A stretch of 35,587 nt of DNA, taken from positions 1 to 35,587 of the IMG/VR virus record IMGVR_UViG_3300037245_000987; one strand, given 5' to 3'. A program made the translations under genes and the position numbers. Numbering within the stretch: position 1 is the stretch's first letter; every line of letters begins with the position of its first letter. Source of the stretch: a virus. Positions 24,346 to 32,239 of this stretch are shown one piece after another. The notes beneath the pieces are model-generated. The model was not told the DNA's origin. It made no database searches and worked only from the letters and a program-made list of their open reading frames with translations.

Positions 24346-25704
24346 ATGCCAGCCGATGTTGGAAATCAAGAAGTCACAATTAAATTTTATGACGCAGTAG
24401 ATTCATTTGAGTCTAATGAGCGGTTCAGGGATATACGTCCAACAGGTATATACAAGGGTGGTTATTTAACGAAAACTAATGATACCACAATAACTGTATC
24501 ACCTGCTGTAGCTGAAATACGAAGTAAAATAACAAGCCCTTACTATCAGGTCAAGGTTGAAACCACTACTACAGTAACTGGTATTACTGTTGGTTCGGGT
24601 ACTCCCTACGTAGTGCTTCGATGGTCATATACAGAAGTTGCAGCAGATGACTTTATGGAAGTACTTGGTGTAGCTTCACCAGACACCTTTGATATTGTTG
24701 TAGGAAAGTGTAATTACTCCGGCGCAACGTTAACTGGGTTTGATTATGCTGAACGTACTAATCCACATATGATGGATTTATTTTTAAAGATTGAACCAGA
24801 AGAAACACCGTCTATGTATGTGCGAATACGTGGTGGTAGAATCCAATTAAATGATCAAACTGTTCAAATAACTGATCAATTGAGTGGTGCATTTTCTGCC
24901 CCCGGAGGTGGTGATACAGTTGGTGCTGTCTATGTTGATAGCGATGGTGCGATACAAGTGTCATCAGACTTTACACAAACAGGTGAACTCGTGTTAGCTG
25001 AGATTGCATTGACAAATGGACAGACAGAGATTACGGTAGATGAGATTTCAGATGTTCGATCATTCTTGACACCTGCTATTATTCCTGATGATACTACTAT
25101 ACGGTTTAATTCGTCAACTGGTAAGTTGGAACAGGTTCCTCACACTCATGCACAATTGCATGATCAGGCACATGGACATGATCAGTTGCATGATTCAACA
25201 CATATCCACGGTGACTTGCATAGCCAATCTCATACACATGCACTGACTGCTCGATATTTGCACGCTTACAATGATCAGATTCAATGTGTTGAACAGTCAA
25301 CTTGGACTAAGCTTACATTTGCAGTTACTTCAAAGAATTCAGGTATAACATTCTCAAGCAGTCAAATAACGTTGTCTGCCGGTAAAGCATATAACATAAG
25401 TTATGTTGCACAGTTTGAGTCAACTAATTCTAAATCACCTAGAGCAAGATCAAGACTCAAGGTGGTATCCGGTGATACAAGCTGGGACTTGGAAGAGAAT
25501 ACGTTTGTATTGCAAGAAGCTGGTTTAGGTATATATGAAGGAGAAGATGTAGCAAACTCATGGTCTGGTTGGATTATACCTAACCAAGCAACGGTTATTA
25601 GACTTGAAGCAATCACAAGAGACCCAGAAGATATGGACAACTGGGGTGAATGCAGATATGCTCATATCAATGTGTTCCAAAGTGAAGTTGGTGGAGTCGC
25701 TTAA
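24346..25704 (+). CDS. Tail fibre / tailspike-like protein with periodic histidine repeat and jelly-roll-like tip
   Basis: A 452-residue protein with TAAGGAGAG upstream of ATG 24346. Residues 1-260 are beta-rich (FRDIRPTGIYKGGYLTKTND near the N-terminus, probably for baseplate attachment). Residues 266-298 have a strict decapeptide pattern HxHxxLHxxx repeated three times and ending in HTH. In T4 gp37, HxH motifs bind iron inside the fibre tip, so a metal-bound trimeric stalk is likely here. Residues about 310-452 (WTKLTFAVTSKNSGITFSSS ... GWIIPNQATVIRLEAITRDP) look like a C1q/jelly-roll head that could bind a receptor. The gene ends the tail cluster; its stop overlaps the first glycan gene. 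Confidence 0.72.
   Translation: MPADVGNQEVTIKFYDAVDSFESNERFRDIRPTGIYKGGYLTKTNDTTITVSPAVAEIRSKITSPYYQVKVETTTTVTGITVGSGTPYVVLRWSYTEVAADDFMEVLGVASPDTFDIVVGKCNYSGATLTGFDYAERTNPHMMDLFLKIEPEETPSMYVRIRGGRIQLNDQTVQITDQLSGAFSAPGGGDTVGAVYVDSDGAIQVSSDFTQTGELVLAEIALTNGQTEITVDEISDVRSFLTPAIIPDDTTIRFNSSTGKLEQVPHTHAQLHDQAHGHDQLHDSTHIHGDLHSQSHTHALTARYLHAYNDQIQCVEQSTWTKLTFAVTSKNSGITFSSSQITLSAGKAYNISYVAQFESTNSKSPRARSRLKVVSGDTSWDLEENTFVLQEAGLGIYEGEDVANSWSGWIIPNQATVIRLEAITRDPEDMDNWGECRYAHINVFQSEVGGVA
25141..25239 (+). repeat. 30-bp coding repeat giving HxHxxLHxxx decads
   Basis: Three full ten-codon units (starting at 25141, 25171 and 25201) are followed by a fourth HTH at 25231-25239. Histidines fall at residues 266, 268, 272, 276, 278, 282, 286, 288, 292, 296 and 298, a perfect 2-4-4 spacing. 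Confidence 0.9.
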
Positions 25705-26393
25705 TGAGATTCAACAATCAGTACCTACATGAAATTGTAGCGCCAAATCTCCTTGAGAATAGAGCCTGTTATATCATTGGTGGTGGGCCGTCATTAATAA
25801 ACTTCTCACCATCAAGATTGGCCGGTAAATATGTTCTCGGTGTTAACAAAGCATTTGCAAAATTCAATCCGCAAATGAATTGGTCAAACGATAAGATTTT
25901 TGACGATATGATGATCACACCACCTGATGATGACGTAGAATTAAAGCAAATGAGTTATGTATGGAAACATGGTTATAATGGTTTAAAAGTTTTTCGTGAA
26001 CAAATAGATCGAAAGAATTATAGGAACGGTGAGTGTCTAGTAAAGATGCTCATCGAACCAACTGTTAGTTTTGATATAAGTCAAGGTATTTATTGTGGTG
26101 GTAATTCTGGCTTTGGCGCAATGATGTTAGCTGTTGCACTTCGAGCTAATCCAATATACCTTCTTGGATTTGACCTTAAAGTAAATGTACAAGAGGATAG
26201 AACGCACTGGCACAATGGTTATCCTGGGCAAACTCCACGATTACTACTTAGAAAAATGCAAGGATTTAAAGAACCGTTTGAGTTGCTTGCACCGAAGTTG
26301 GCTGATCTTGGAATCAAGATAATAAACTTAGGACCAGACAGTGATTTGAAGTGTTTTCCCGAACAAAATGTGGAAGATATATTACATAAATAA
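25704..26393 (+). CDS. GT42/DUF115 (MptE-like) Rossmann-type protein, putative glycosyltransferase, copy 1
   Basis: A 229-residue protein; ATG overlaps the fibre stop (TAATG). Residues 20-31 have the nucleotide-binding start CYIIGGGPSL, followed by a strand YVLGVNKAF (43-51), and later the pair GGNSGFGAMMLAVALRANP with IYLLGFDL (132-158). This 'GxGPSL ... N ... sG..ml..A...g...iyllG.D' layout is that of DUF115/MptE-like and GT42 (CstII-like sialyltransferase) proteins. Transfer of an acidic or amino sugar from a CMP-type donor is possible, but activity cannot be proven. The next gene is a diverged paralogue. Being coupled to a fibre gene suggests action on virion proteins. Confidence 0.6.
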   Translation: MRFNNQYLHEIVAPNLLENRACYIIGGGPSLINFSPSRLAGKYVLGVNKAFAKFNPQMNWSNDKIFDDMMITPPDDDVELKQMSYVWKHGYNGLKVFREQIDRKNYRNGECLVKMLIEPTVSFDISQGIYCGGNSGFGAMMLAVALRANPIYLLGFDLKVNVQEDRTHWHNGYPGQTPRLLLRKMQGFKEPFELLAPKLADLGIKIINLGPDSDLKCFPEQNVEDILHK

Positions 26394-26416
26394 TAGAAGT
26401 GTTTGACATTTCAACT

Positions 26417-26422
26417 GGAGAG
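26417..26422 (+). promoter_or_regulatory. Ribosome binding site GGAGAG fixing the start at 26430
   Basis: GGAGAG is 7 bases before ATG 26430. An in-frame TTG at 26403 has no site and was rejected as the start. Confidence 0.7.
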
Positions 26423-26429
26423 AGTAGTC

Positions 26430-27134
26430 ATGTCTAAAAGTAAAAAAGTATTTGTCATCGGTGGTGGTCCATCTTTAGTTGGCTTTGATTTTGAGAAGCT
26501 ACGAGACAAAGATACCATTGTTGTCAATCACGCAATATTCGATGTACCTGAACCAAACTATTTTGTGACTATGGATTATCTATGGTTAAACAAATCAGGT
26601 ATCCAACCTAAAACAGGAGACTTCGATTTCAATCGTAGAGACCTGTTCCTAAACACCACAGCAGAAAAGTATTTTATACTCGGATTCAGTCCTCCACGTC
26701 TTGAACATCGTGGGGTAATGATGTATTATGACATTGAATGGGAACAAGTATATGATCTAAGGCTGTTCGACCATGCAATCATAGCATCCAAATATGGTGG
26801 TATGGGTACTATTATGGAGGATTTCCGATGTGCAAGTGATAGTGGTTATTCAGCTTTGCAATTGGCCGTGATCCTTGGATACGAGGAAATATATCTACTT
26901 GGTATGGATTATACAGTCAGCAACAACATAACACATTACAAAGAAGAATGTAACAGGAACAATGCTCAATACTATCTATTACAGAAATTGAATCTGTTCT
27001 TAGATGCATATCCACAAGCCTTTGTAGACATTGAACAGAAAACAAGGTGTCAGGTAACTATTTGTTCTGACATAAGCCGTTTACGTGCATATCGTCCTTA
27101 TTTATCCACTGAGGAGGCTCTGAGCAATGCGTAG
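26430..27134 (+). CDS. GT42/DUF115 (MptE-like) Rossmann-type protein, putative glycosyltransferase, copy 2
   Basis: 234 residues from ATG 26430 with GGAGAG upstream. It repeats the layout of the preceding gene: KKVFVIGGGPSLVGFDFEKL at 5-24, TIVVNHAIFDVPEPNYFVTM, then CASDSGYSALQLAVILGYEE and IYLLGMDYTV (about 134-163), with H169 following in NNITHYKEE. In CstI/II-type sialyltransferases the region after the 'tG.D' strand carries catalytic His/Tyr residues, so H169 is a candidate, by inference. Overall identity with copy 1 is low outside these motifs, so they are old paralogues or independent gains. It overlaps the next gene by 8 bases. Confidence 0.6.
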   Translation: MSKSKKVFVIGGGPSLVGFDFEKLRDKDTIVVNHAIFDVPEPNYFVTMDYLWLNKSGIQPKTGDFDFNRRDLFLNTTAEKYFILGFSPPRLEHRGVMMYYDIEWEQVYDLRLFDHAIIASKYGGMGTIMEDFRCASDSGYSALQLAVILGYEEIYLLGMDYTVSNNITHYKEECNRNNAQYYLLQKLNLFLDAYPQAFVDIEQKTRCQVTICSDISRLRAYRPYLSTEEALSNA

Positions 27135-27930
27135 AGTGTCAATTGTTATGACGTACCATAACCGGCAGCAACAGTTATTTTTAACTCTCAAGTCTATACA
27201 GAGGCAGTATGACGATGACATTGAGATCATAATAATCGATGATGCGAGTGATAATGAATGTACAATGGCAAAACCCGTAGCTGATCAGTTCCATGATATG
27301 GATATTAAAGTAACACATATCCCATCAGAGAACAAATGGTGGACTAACCCATCTGTACCTTATAACATGGGATTCAAACAAGCTACTGGAGAGATAATTG
27401 TTATAACCAATTCTGAAGGTTTTCACATTGGAAACACCATAGAATACATAAGAAGCAGACTAAATAGTAGGAACTATTTATCATTCTCGGCGTATACGAC
27501 ATTACAGCAAAATCATAATGAACTGACTGCTATTACAGGGTGTAAAGCATCAGCGCTGGATAGTACCATGCTGAATCTACTTAAACCGATGCAGCCAAAG
27601 CAATGGTATAACCATCCAATGCTGCGTCCTACAGGATATCATTTCCTGTCAGCTATCACCAAAGAGAACTTAGATCAAATAGGTGGATTCAATGAAATAT
27701 TTGCCAGTGGTTATTGTTTTGATGATGATGAGTTTGTGTGGCGCATTCGTGAAGCAGGAATATATATTGATATTATAGACCCAACAATGTTTATGGTTGT
27801 CCATCAATGGCATTCAAAGAATCCTGCTATGCGTGGTGGCTGTCCTTTATGGGAAAAGAATAGACAGATATGGATTAGTATCACAGGAGGTAAACGATTA
27901 GATGATAGATTACCGGAGGCACGAAATTAA
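27127..27930 (+). CDS. GT2-type glycosyltransferase
   Basis: A 267-residue protein with GAGGAGG (27111-27117) before ATG 27127. N-terminal RRVSIVMTYHNRQQQLFLTL and EIIIIDDASDN (D38-D39) are the nucleotide-binding start of GT-A family 2 enzymes. PSVPYNMGFKQATGEIIVIT leads into NSE (95-97) where a DxD is usual; this variant is a notable change. The acceptor half has GGFNEIFASGYCFDDDEFVW (about 202-221), where the DDDE would give the general base, followed by a conserved histidine in MVVHQWHSKN. It would add a sugar to a glycan or protein in the cytoplasm. The exact sugar is unknown. No membrane segment is seen. Confidence 0.78.
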   Translation: MRRVSIVMTYHNRQQQLFLTLKSIQRQYDDDIEIIIIDDASDNECTMAKPVADQFHDMDIKVTHIPSENKWWTNPSVPYNMGFKQATGEIIVITNSEGFHIGNTIEYIRSRLNSRNYLSFSAYTTLQQNHNELTAITGCKASALDSTMLNLLKPMQPKQWYNHPMLRPTGYHFLSAITKENLDQIGGFNEIFASGYCFDDDEFVWRIREAGIYIDIIDPTMFMVVHQWHSKNPAMRGGCPLWEKNRQIWISITGGKRLDDRLPEARN

Positions 27931-28776
27931 ATGAAGAAGATTCCTAAAATCGCTTACTTCTATTGGGGAGCAAAGGTACTTCCGTACTTGAGGTACATGA
28001 CCTTATACTCCTTTAAGAAGTTTAACCCTGATTGGAACGTAGTATTATTTCGGCCTGTATGTCTAACAGAGGGTGTAACCTGGCATTCCCACGAGAACGA
28101 AGAGCCTATTGATACTGAGGATTATACAGATCGTTTACCCGATCTTGATATCCAAGTGCGCTTATTCGATATGGATACAATCAATTACTCCAATGGTCTA
28201 CCGGAAGTCCTAAAATCCGATCTGCTTCGTCTCTATCTCCTTTCGACCACTGGTGGTCTTTGGAGCGACATAGACATACTATACTTTAGACCAATAGCTC
28301 ATACACTTAAAGACACCTGCAAGCAAGCATATTTCTGTTATAGGCGTGGTGGAGTCACACAAGATGACACGCCAAAGAATGGTCCCCTGTATCATAGCAT
28401 CGGATTCCTTGCAGCAGAACCGGAATGTACTTTTTTCAACCGGCTCTTGCTAAACGCAAGAGCCATGTTAAACAGCGGTGAATACCAGTCTGTAGGAAGT
28501 CCTTACTATGGTATGTTTATAAATATACAGAATCCAAATATTTTTAACATAGATATTAACATGGTGTATCCAAGTAGAGCGCCAGAAAGCATGTTTAAAT
28601 CACCCTTCGGTTGTCACATATATGAAATAAGAGATTTAACAATAGGCTGGCACTGGTATGGAGGACATCCAACAGCAGGTCAGTACCAAAATCTGATGAC
28701 CGAAAGCACATACAAAAATTACGATAACATCATATCACATATCATAGGAAAGATAAATAGTGGTGAGCAAATCTAA
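27931..28776 (+). CDS. GT32-like glycosyltransferase (DXD sugar-binding family)
   Basis: A 281-residue protein starting directly after the previous stop, with GGAGG upstream. N-terminal KIPKIAYFYWGAKVLPYLRY and FNPDWNVVLF are typical of the OCH1/GT32 type. The core KSDLLRLYLL (95-104) followed by TGGLWSDIDILYFRPI (107-122) contains the DID metal/nucleotide-sugar motif (113-115). Further down, the SPYYGMFINIQN region and GWHWYGGHP, with its histidines, match the C-terminal part of the family. Base use in the first half seems somewhat richer in G+C than in its neighbours, which could reflect separate acquisition. The sugar is often mannose or galactose in this family, but is not predictable here. 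Confidence 0.8.
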   Translation: MKKIPKIAYFYWGAKVLPYLRYMTLYSFKKFNPDWNVVLFRPVCLTEGVTWHSHENEEPIDTEDYTDRLPDLDIQVRLFDMDTINYSNGLPEVLKSDLLRLYLLSTTGGLWSDIDILYFRPIAHTLKDTCKQAYFCYRRGGVTQDDTPKNGPLYHSIGFLAAEPECTFFNRLLLNARAMLNSGEYQSVGSPYYGMFINIQNPNIFNIDINMVYPSRAPESMFKSPFGCHIYEIRDLTIGWHWYGGHPTAGQYQNLMTESTYKNYDNIISHIIGKINSGEQI

Positions 28777-29636
28777 TGCTTGAGGTGGAGGTTAAAAAGA
28801 ATTTTGAATGGGATTGTACAGAGAACAAGCTTACAATTTTTGTACCTTGCTATAAAAACATAGACACTGTACGATTCACAATCGAACACATTTCAACAAT
28901 TCTTGAACCTTGGGATTATACCATCATAATAGGCAATGATGGATTCCATCACCATTGGGGTGATCTATCTGAGGCATTGATTCATAGAGATCATCCTGTA
29001 CCTGTAAAATACTTTAGCTTATTGCACACTGAACAGCAACCACGAAATAGTTGCTTTATACGAAATTATGCTATGAAACGTTGCATGTCTGAATACTTTA
29101 TGCAAAAAGATTGTTCAGTAGTTCTTGAGGGTGATTTTCCACTGTATGCTATAAGAACTTGTGAGAAAGGATATTTCTGGCGAGCAGGTAATATAACTGT
29201 GGTTAGTAAAGAAGATACTTATAAATGTGTGGAAAACAATGATTTGCTTGATTTAGGCACAAGTCTTTATCATCGGGTAGAACCTGTCAAAGCTACAAGT
29301 GTTGAAGAACTTAAAAACCATTTAATAATAAGGCATGGTCAAGTAAATTTTTCAACATATTTTCAGTATGCTTTTTGTGCTCCAACACAGTTTTTAAAAG
29401 GCATACATGGATATGATGAAGATTACAGATGGTACGGGTATGAGGATACCGATATGTTTTGTAGACTCACAGCACTTGGTAAAATAATTAAACCGGATTA
29501 TGATACGTATGCTCATCATCTTTGGCATCCGAGTACTGTGAATGAAGAACAACTTATACCAATGAGAGAATTGTTTAGATCAAAAAATCCTGAGCAAACT
29601 CTTAGAAATCCAGAGGGTTGGGGTAGAGGAAAATAA
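28776..29636 (+). CDS. GT-A glycosyltransferase, copy 1 of a tandem pair
   Basis: A 286-residue protein (ATG overlaps the previous stop). After KLTIFVPCYKN it has TIIIGNDGFHHHWG (about 49-62), a QPRNSCFIRNYAMKRC helix (88-103) and FMQKD (108-112) at the metal-binding position. It then has the acceptor motif GYDEDYRWYGYEDTDMFCRL (212-231), typical of GT2/GT7 C-terminal domains where E-D contacts the acceptor. The C-terminal HHLWHPSTVNEEQ supplies the usual histidine. The protein is soluble. The following gene has all these motifs in the same order, so the two arose by duplication. Confidence 0.75.
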   Translation: MLEVEVKKNFEWDCTENKLTIFVPCYKNIDTVRFTIEHISTILEPWDYTIIIGNDGFHHHWGDLSEALIHRDHPVPVKYFSLLHTEQQPRNSCFIRNYAMKRCMSEYFMQKDCSVVLEGDFPLYAIRTCEKGYFWRAGNITVVSKEDTYKCVENNDLLDLGTSLYHRVEPVKATSVEELKNHLIIRHGQVNFSTYFQYAFCAPTQFLKGIHGYDEDYRWYGYEDTDMFCRLTALGKIIKPDYDTYAHHLWHPSTVNEEQLIPMRELFRSKNPEQTLRNPEGWGRGK

Positions 29637-30485
29637 ATGGCTGATATACTTGAAGTAAAACAAAATTTCAATTGGGAAGATACAAAACGCAAGTTGATGT
29701 TGTTCATTCCATGCTACGGTAATAAAGAATTGGTTGAATATGCTATAAGCAAACTTAGCCATGAAGATATAGGTACAGGCACTTTCACTATTGTAATTGG
29801 AAACGATGGTACACATATTGATTGGTCTCATTTAAACACAGGTCCTTTGCATATTTACTATTTCACATTATTACATAATGCAGAGCAGCCTAGAAACGGT
29901 GCATTCATTCGCAACTATGCATTAAAACATTGTCAAGCAGAACTCTTTATGCAAAAGGATGGTGAGGTTGTGCTTGAGGGTAATTGCATATTCAATGCTT
30001 ACAAGACTCTTGAACGAGGATTTTTATGGAGGCCAGGAAATGTATATGTTCTTGATGAAAGAAACTCTAATAAATACATGGAGCAGCACTCAGTAAATAA
30101 TATAGATTTTATTATTCAAAAACGAATAGAACCAGTTAGCCCTATAGATGTTTTAACTACTAAAGAACATATTATTGCAGTGGATGGTGATATTAACTTT
30201 ACATCCTTTTTCCACTATGCATATTGTGCTAAGACAGCAGATTTGCGAGCAATACATGGATACGATGAAGATTATAAATTTTATGGTTTTGAAGACACCG
30301 ATATGTTTTGTAGACTAACGGCTACGAATAAAATATTTAAGGTTGATTACAAAAGTAGTGCTATACATTTGTATCATCCTAGCACTGTAAACAGAGAACA
30401 AATTATGACAATGGGTAAATTATTTCAACGTAAAAATCCTTTGAGTGTGGTAAGAAATGATGAAAACTGGGGAGAGGGTGTATGA
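29637..30485 (+). CDS. GT-A glycosyltransferase, copy 2 of a tandem pair
   Basis: A 282-residue protein starting right after copy 1. It shares KLMLFIPCYGN, TIVIGNDGTHIDW, QPRNGAFIRNYALKHC, FMQKD, GYDEDYKFYGFEDTDMFCRL and YHPSTVNREQ with copy 1, at equal spacing, while the segments between differ (for example LERGFLWRPGNVYVLDERNS). The pattern suggests two enzymes with the same chemistry but different acceptors or linkages, adding successive sugars. Its stop overlaps the next start as ATGA. The sugar specificity is unknown. Confidence 0.75.
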   Translation: MADILEVKQNFNWEDTKRKLMLFIPCYGNKELVEYAISKLSHEDIGTGTFTIVIGNDGTHIDWSHLNTGPLHIYYFTLLHNAEQPRNGAFIRNYALKHCQAELFMQKDGEVVLEGNCIFNAYKTLERGFLWRPGNVYVLDERNSNKYMEQHSVNNIDFIIQKRIEPVSPIDVLTTKEHIIAVDGDINFTSFFHYAYCAKTADLRAIHGYDEDYKFYGFEDTDMFCRLTATNKIFKVDYKSSAIHLYHPSTVNREQIMTMGKLFQRKNPLSVVRNDENWGEGV

Positions 30486-31360
30486 TAGATGTAAATGAAA
30501 ATGAATTTTTCAGATTGGTTAGAGAACATCCAACAGTATCATTCAATGCCGATTCCTGGACAAAAGAAATTTACCCAGATCGAACAGAGGAACAAAAAGT
30601 TTTAGTTGCGATGGAACCTTATAATGGTATGCCACACAATTGGGATGCTGAGAAGATAAAAAACTTTAAAACCTACGTGTGTTGGAACAGCAAGTTTTTA
30701 AATAGCCTAGCAACTGACCCTGCCATAGTTAAGTCTGGTACAGAGTTAGTGTATCTCAGAGGAAATGTGTTCTGCAATCATTATAATGAATTGGCTTCTT
30801 GGCCTGATTATGATTCTCGAATAAAAGGTATTTGCGCATTAAATAAACTGTATGACACCGGACATAAGGATTGTGGTGATATCATAATGGAACGTGAACC
30901 AATGATGCAGGCTGTTGACTTATCAACTGATTTACGTGCTGATGTTTATGCTCCCACACCTTGGGGTGGTGATCTATATCAAGGTCCTGATGGTTCACCT
31001 ATACATCACAGTCATATAAAACAACTGGAATTGATTTCAAACTATCGATTTATGTTAGCATTTGAATGTATATACCACCCGATCTGGTCCTACGATTTTG
31101 TAACAGAACGAATATTTAATGCTTTCAAATGTAAAACTGTTCCTGTGTATTGGGGCGGTTGGAACATAGAACAGTTTATACCAGCAAATATTTTTATTGA
31201 CATGCGTAAATTTGCAGATTTCTATGATGTAAGTAAGTATATGGAAAATATGTCTAAAGCCCAATGGGAAGATATGACTCAGAAAGCATATATTTGGGGT
31301 TTAAAAAATGATACGGGTAGTATGAAACATTTTGAAAATTTGATAGAGAGATATGAGTAA
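30482..31360 (+). CDS. GT10-like fucosyltransferase
   Basis: A 292-residue protein. The C-terminal half has the core of alpha-1,3/4-fucosyltransferases: NYRFMLAFECIYHPIWSYDF with VTER (187-210), NAFKCKTVPVYWGG (213-226) and NIEQFIPANIFIDMRKFADF (228-247). In the family this block binds GDP-fucose, and the pattern 'yKf.laFEns....YvTEKl..al..g.vPVywG......fiP..SfI' is well known. The N-terminal half (1-180) is acceptor-binding and not conserved. It would transfer fucose or a related GDP-sugar; no GDP-fucose synthesis gene is seen in the window, so the donor would come from host or from elsewhere in the phage. Overlap ATGA with the previous gene. Confidence 0.78.
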   Translation: MIDVNENEFFRLVREHPTVSFNADSWTKEIYPDRTEEQKVLVAMEPYNGMPHNWDAEKIKNFKTYVCWNSKFLNSLATDPAIVKSGTELVYLRGNVFCNHYNELASWPDYDSRIKGICALNKLYDTGHKDCGDIIMEREPMMQAVDLSTDLRADVYAPTPWGGDLYQGPDGSPIHHSHIKQLELISNYRFMLAFECIYHPIWSYDFVTERIFNAFKCKTVPVYWGGWNIEQFIPANIFIDMRKFADFYDVSKYMENMSKAQWEDMTQKAYIWGLKNDTGSMKHFENLIERYE

Positions 31361-32228
31361 CATGAGTATTTCCTGCTTAATGATTACAACCGATAAACCT
31401 GAACGACTAGATATGACATTGAAAGCCATGCATTCAATTGATAGAAATTCACAATCTTATTTTAAAGAGAAAGTGTTATCAATTGACGAGCTTGGCTTAG
31501 ATAACGAATATACCTTGGGACTGTTACGGCAAGCAGTCACGTCTATGGGCTGGATAGCGGTATCCGGCCCATGTTCTGGTCAACGAGGCATGGTTAATAA
31601 TATGCTGAGAGGACTTCCTCTCATTACAAGTGATCTGTTGTTCTATTGTGAGGATCATGTTATTTATGAAAAGATACCATCAGAAGATGTTATAAACAGT
31701 ATCTTTAATAGAAAAGCTCAAGTAAGATGGATAAATCTTAATACTCATATTGTTGAAGATAATTTGATCGATAAAATGGTGAATCCTAATGTGGAAGAAA
31801 TTCTAAGGAAAGAACAAGAGTGTTTAAAATATATTCGTACTGACAGTAATTACTTGAGTTATGGTTCAGATTGTTTTTTACTAAAATCAGAGGAATTGGC
31901 CGATGATTATTTTTTGAATTTTCCTGCGATAATAACAACAACTAAAATATTTAGCATACTTCTTACTGCCGGTTGTCAAAATTACCATGATGTTGGAATT
32001 GAAATTGGGTTTACAAAAGCATGGTTTGATTGCAGATTTCCAGCTAAGTTTAAGGTAGCTATTTATGTTAAACCAGAAGCAAGAGTTACTAAGCCATTAA
32101 CCTTTGATGAATTACATTATTATGCTTGGATGCGATTTAGAAATAATGATTTAAGTAAGTTGCATGATTCAATAGCTCAACACGATCATACACCAGATAA
32201 CCCAAAACAAAGAAATGCTTTCTTTTAG
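31353..32228 (+). CDS. GT2-like glycosyltransferase of unknown specificity
   Basis: A 291-residue protein whose start overlaps the fucosyltransferase end by 8 bases (ATG 31353; ATG 31362 is an alternative). It has SISCLMITTDKPERLDMTLK at the start and LPLITSDLLFYCEDHVIYEK (88-107), where E100-D101 takes the metal-site position. The rest includes LSYGSDCFLLKSEEL, a QNYHDVGIEIGFTKAWFDCR segment and a His/Asp-rich tail (SIAQHDHTPDNPKQ). The fold resembles GT-A enzymes, but the match is weaker than for the neighbours. Its place in the row of glycan genes supports the call. Confidence 0.55.
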   Translation: MSNMSISCLMITTDKPERLDMTLKAMHSIDRNSQSYFKEKVLSIDELGLDNEYTLGLLRQAVTSMGWIAVSGPCSGQRGMVNNMLRGLPLITSDLLFYCEDHVIYEKIPSEDVINSIFNRKAQVRWINLNTHIVEDNLIDKMVNPNVEEILRKEQECLKYIRTDSNYLSYGSDCFLLKSEELADDYFLNFPAIITTTKIFSILLTAGCQNYHDVGIEIGFTKAWFDCRFPAKFKVAIYVKPEARVTKPLTFDELHYYAWMRFRNNDLSKLHDSIAQHDHTPDNPKQRNAFF

Positions 32229-32239
32229 GAGAAACGATA

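Noticed and set aside
26403-26408. TTGACA as a -35 promoter box (and TTG as a gene start)
   Set aside because: No -10-like sequence occurs 16-18 bases downstream, and the ATG at 26430 has a proper ribosome site.
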